Part shown: positions 62,718 through 64,000 of the stretch, piece after piece
Position numbering within the stretch: position 1 is the first letter of the stretch
Layout of the letters: each line of letters starts with the position of its first letter
Source: Amborella trichopoda
Taxonomy: Eukaryota > Streptophyta > Magnoliopsida > Amborellales > Amborellaceae
Assembly (NCBI RefSeq): GCF_000471905.2
Contig: NW_006497600.1
Coordinates: forward strand, 1,949,456-2,013,455
Direction: 5' to 3'
Length of the DNA: 64,000 nt
Notes under the pieces: generated by a model
Seen by the model: only the letters and a program-made list of their open reading frames with translations
The model's database searches: none
What the model was told of the DNA's origin: nothing
Made by a program: the position numbers and the translations under genes

Positions 62718-63158
62718 ATAATATAATGCAATAGTTGTATATTCAAATGTACTATCACTTCCTCTTAGAAACAATAATATTCATGGTTCATATAAAATGA
62801 AGGTTTTTCGTTAGTGACTCTTCTTGTATATTATTTTTTTTTATTTTCTTTTGTTTTGTTTTGGAGGAGTAGGGTAATGGGTGAATATCCCCTTTCTTCT
62901 TCTTTCTTTTTTTTTTTTCTTGGAGATTTTTTTGTTTGGGTTGGAATATATTGGTGACTTATTTTGTGGGATACAATTGTTTTAATACATTTTGGGAATA
63001 TGTTAGTGAGAGTTTTTGTTTAAATTGATATTTTGGATTTAACCTCATTTGTAGTAAGTCTATGTTTCAAATTAATGTAGAAATAAGTAAAAAAATAATA
63101 ATAATAATCAGAATTTTGAATGAAAAGTACATAAAGTCTTATTATAAAAAAAATGTGC

Positions 63159-63545
63159 AGTTTGTATAGAGCCTAGGCTCTAAACAATCAAATTAGATCC
63201 TACCTTCAAATAGTGTCGAAAAATACGGTTTCAATACTGAAAATCTTTGTGATAGCCTTAACATATATTTTTATCTTTATTTATAAAGTTTAAATATTAA
63301 AAAATAGTGTAGATCGACAGATCTATGAAAACTTGAAAATCTTAAAAACTGACGGTCGAAAAATGTGTTACATAATACACCATTTTCAAAACTTGAAATC
63401 TATTTTTTTCTCATGTCCATGCATATTGATGTCGAGATGATCAATTTGAAGATATTTGGGCATCAAAACAACCTCTTCTAGTAAAATTTTTTAGGTAGGC
63501 TTTAATTTGATTGTTTAGAGCCTCGGCTCTATATAAGCTTTTTCC
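63159..63545 (-). mobile_element. Hairpin-tipped repeat element, copy 5
   Basis: The left end is agtttgtatagagcctaggc followed by tctaaacaatcaaatta. The right end, inverted, is agcttatatagagccgaggc followed by tctaaacaatcaaatta, giving terminal inverted repeats of about 40 bp. Each tip is a hairpin: tagagcctaggctcta (perfect) and tagagcc-tc-ggctcta. The interior is the reverse complement of copy 4 (50587-50961). Confidence 0.85.
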
Positions 63546-64000
63546 TTACAAAAAAGATAAAATGCATGGTCATATCTTTTAATTTTTATTTTTATTTATT
63601 TTTAAGATTTTTGAAAACCTCGGAGTGTTTTTACATATTTTGAAAACTAAAAACTTATTTGAAAACTCGAGTTTTAAGGAGGGACTTGTTAGATATTAAA
63701 AAAATAGAAATGGTTTTCACATGCTAATTGTTCTTAAATATTCTATTATAACATTTAGCTTATCTGGAAACTATAAGACAAAAATTAAAAAACTTTGATA
63801 GAACATAAAATTGGAAAACATGAAATATAAATACAAAAATAGCGATAAAAAAGAAATATTTAAAATTTTAAGATAAAAATAATGAGTAAATGATCTTATA
63901 GGACCCTCCCCCATCCATGTGTGTAGGATCCTAAAGGATAGCCATTAAATTTGACATGGATCTTTAGAAAAGTTATCACATGTGATCCTTTGAGGTCCTA
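63546..64000. other. AT-rich window end with a partial repeat
   Basis: No gene. The last 120 bases (ttataggaccctccc to gatcctttgaggtccta) share ttagaaaagttatcacat and ccattaaatttg/accataaaatttgg text with 11390-11450, so they form part of another dispersed repeat cut by the window edge. Confidence 0.5.

Larger units (their letters stand above)
59706..63158. other. Gene-free AT-rich spacer
   Basis: No gene seen. It includes an isolated tip-like fragment tttgcaaccttatataaact (about 59949-59968) resembling the hairpin-tipped family, an inverted copy of the aaggaggtcacaat repeat (about 61590-61775), and a tandem pair at 62568-62717. Confidence 0.6.

Overview
This is nuclear DNA from a flowering plant. 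The evidence is GT-AG introns of about 0.1 to 5 kb, plastid- and mitochondrion-targeted gene families, MITE-like elements, a Ty1/copia element, and a fragment of the plastid petA gene. The species cannot be fixed from the sequence. Two runs of N (29809-30020 and 59580-59599) mark assembly gaps. All gene models were spliced by hand and checked only for splice sites, reading frame and remembered family sequence.

Layout. 1-9066: AT-rich sequence with no recognisable gene; it holds a 974-bp hAT-like MITE (5800-6773) and copies of dispersed repeats. 9067-11193 (-): two-exon NFD6-like gene, with a second hAT-like MITE in its intron flanked by an exact 8-bp target duplication. 11194-15650: repeat-rich spacer with a tandem array interrupted by a roughly 0.5-kb GC-richer insert, probably mitochondrial. 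15788-26256 (+): 13-exon BPG2-type chloroplast GTPase of 576 aa, circularly permuted, with a 21-nt microexon. 28944-42549 (-): 17-exon TCP-1 alpha (CCT1) of 546 aa, facing BPG2 tail to tail. 44196-48622: decayed copia element on the minus strand, with plastid petA inside its 3' LTR, a foreign LTR-like piece in place of its integrase, and a direct repeat of about 390 bp on both sides. 51154-51646: MITE with long inverted repeats. 53120-55224 (+): three-exon plastid fibrillin (PAP11/FBN9 type). 58330-59269 (+): two-exon small PHD-finger protein. 59270-64000: AT-rich spacer with more repeats.

The five genes are ordinary housekeeping or plastid genes and form no operon or pathway. BPG2 (plastid rRNA processing) and the fibrillin act in the chloroplast, CCT1 in cytosolic protein folding, the NFD6-like protein probably in mitochondria or plastids, and the PHD protein probably in the nucleus. 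The unusual content is in the repeats. It includes a family of roughly 380-430-bp elements whose tips are small palindromes that differ in sequence between copies but keep their symmetry, and the composite copia locus with its plastid DNA and long flanking duplications.
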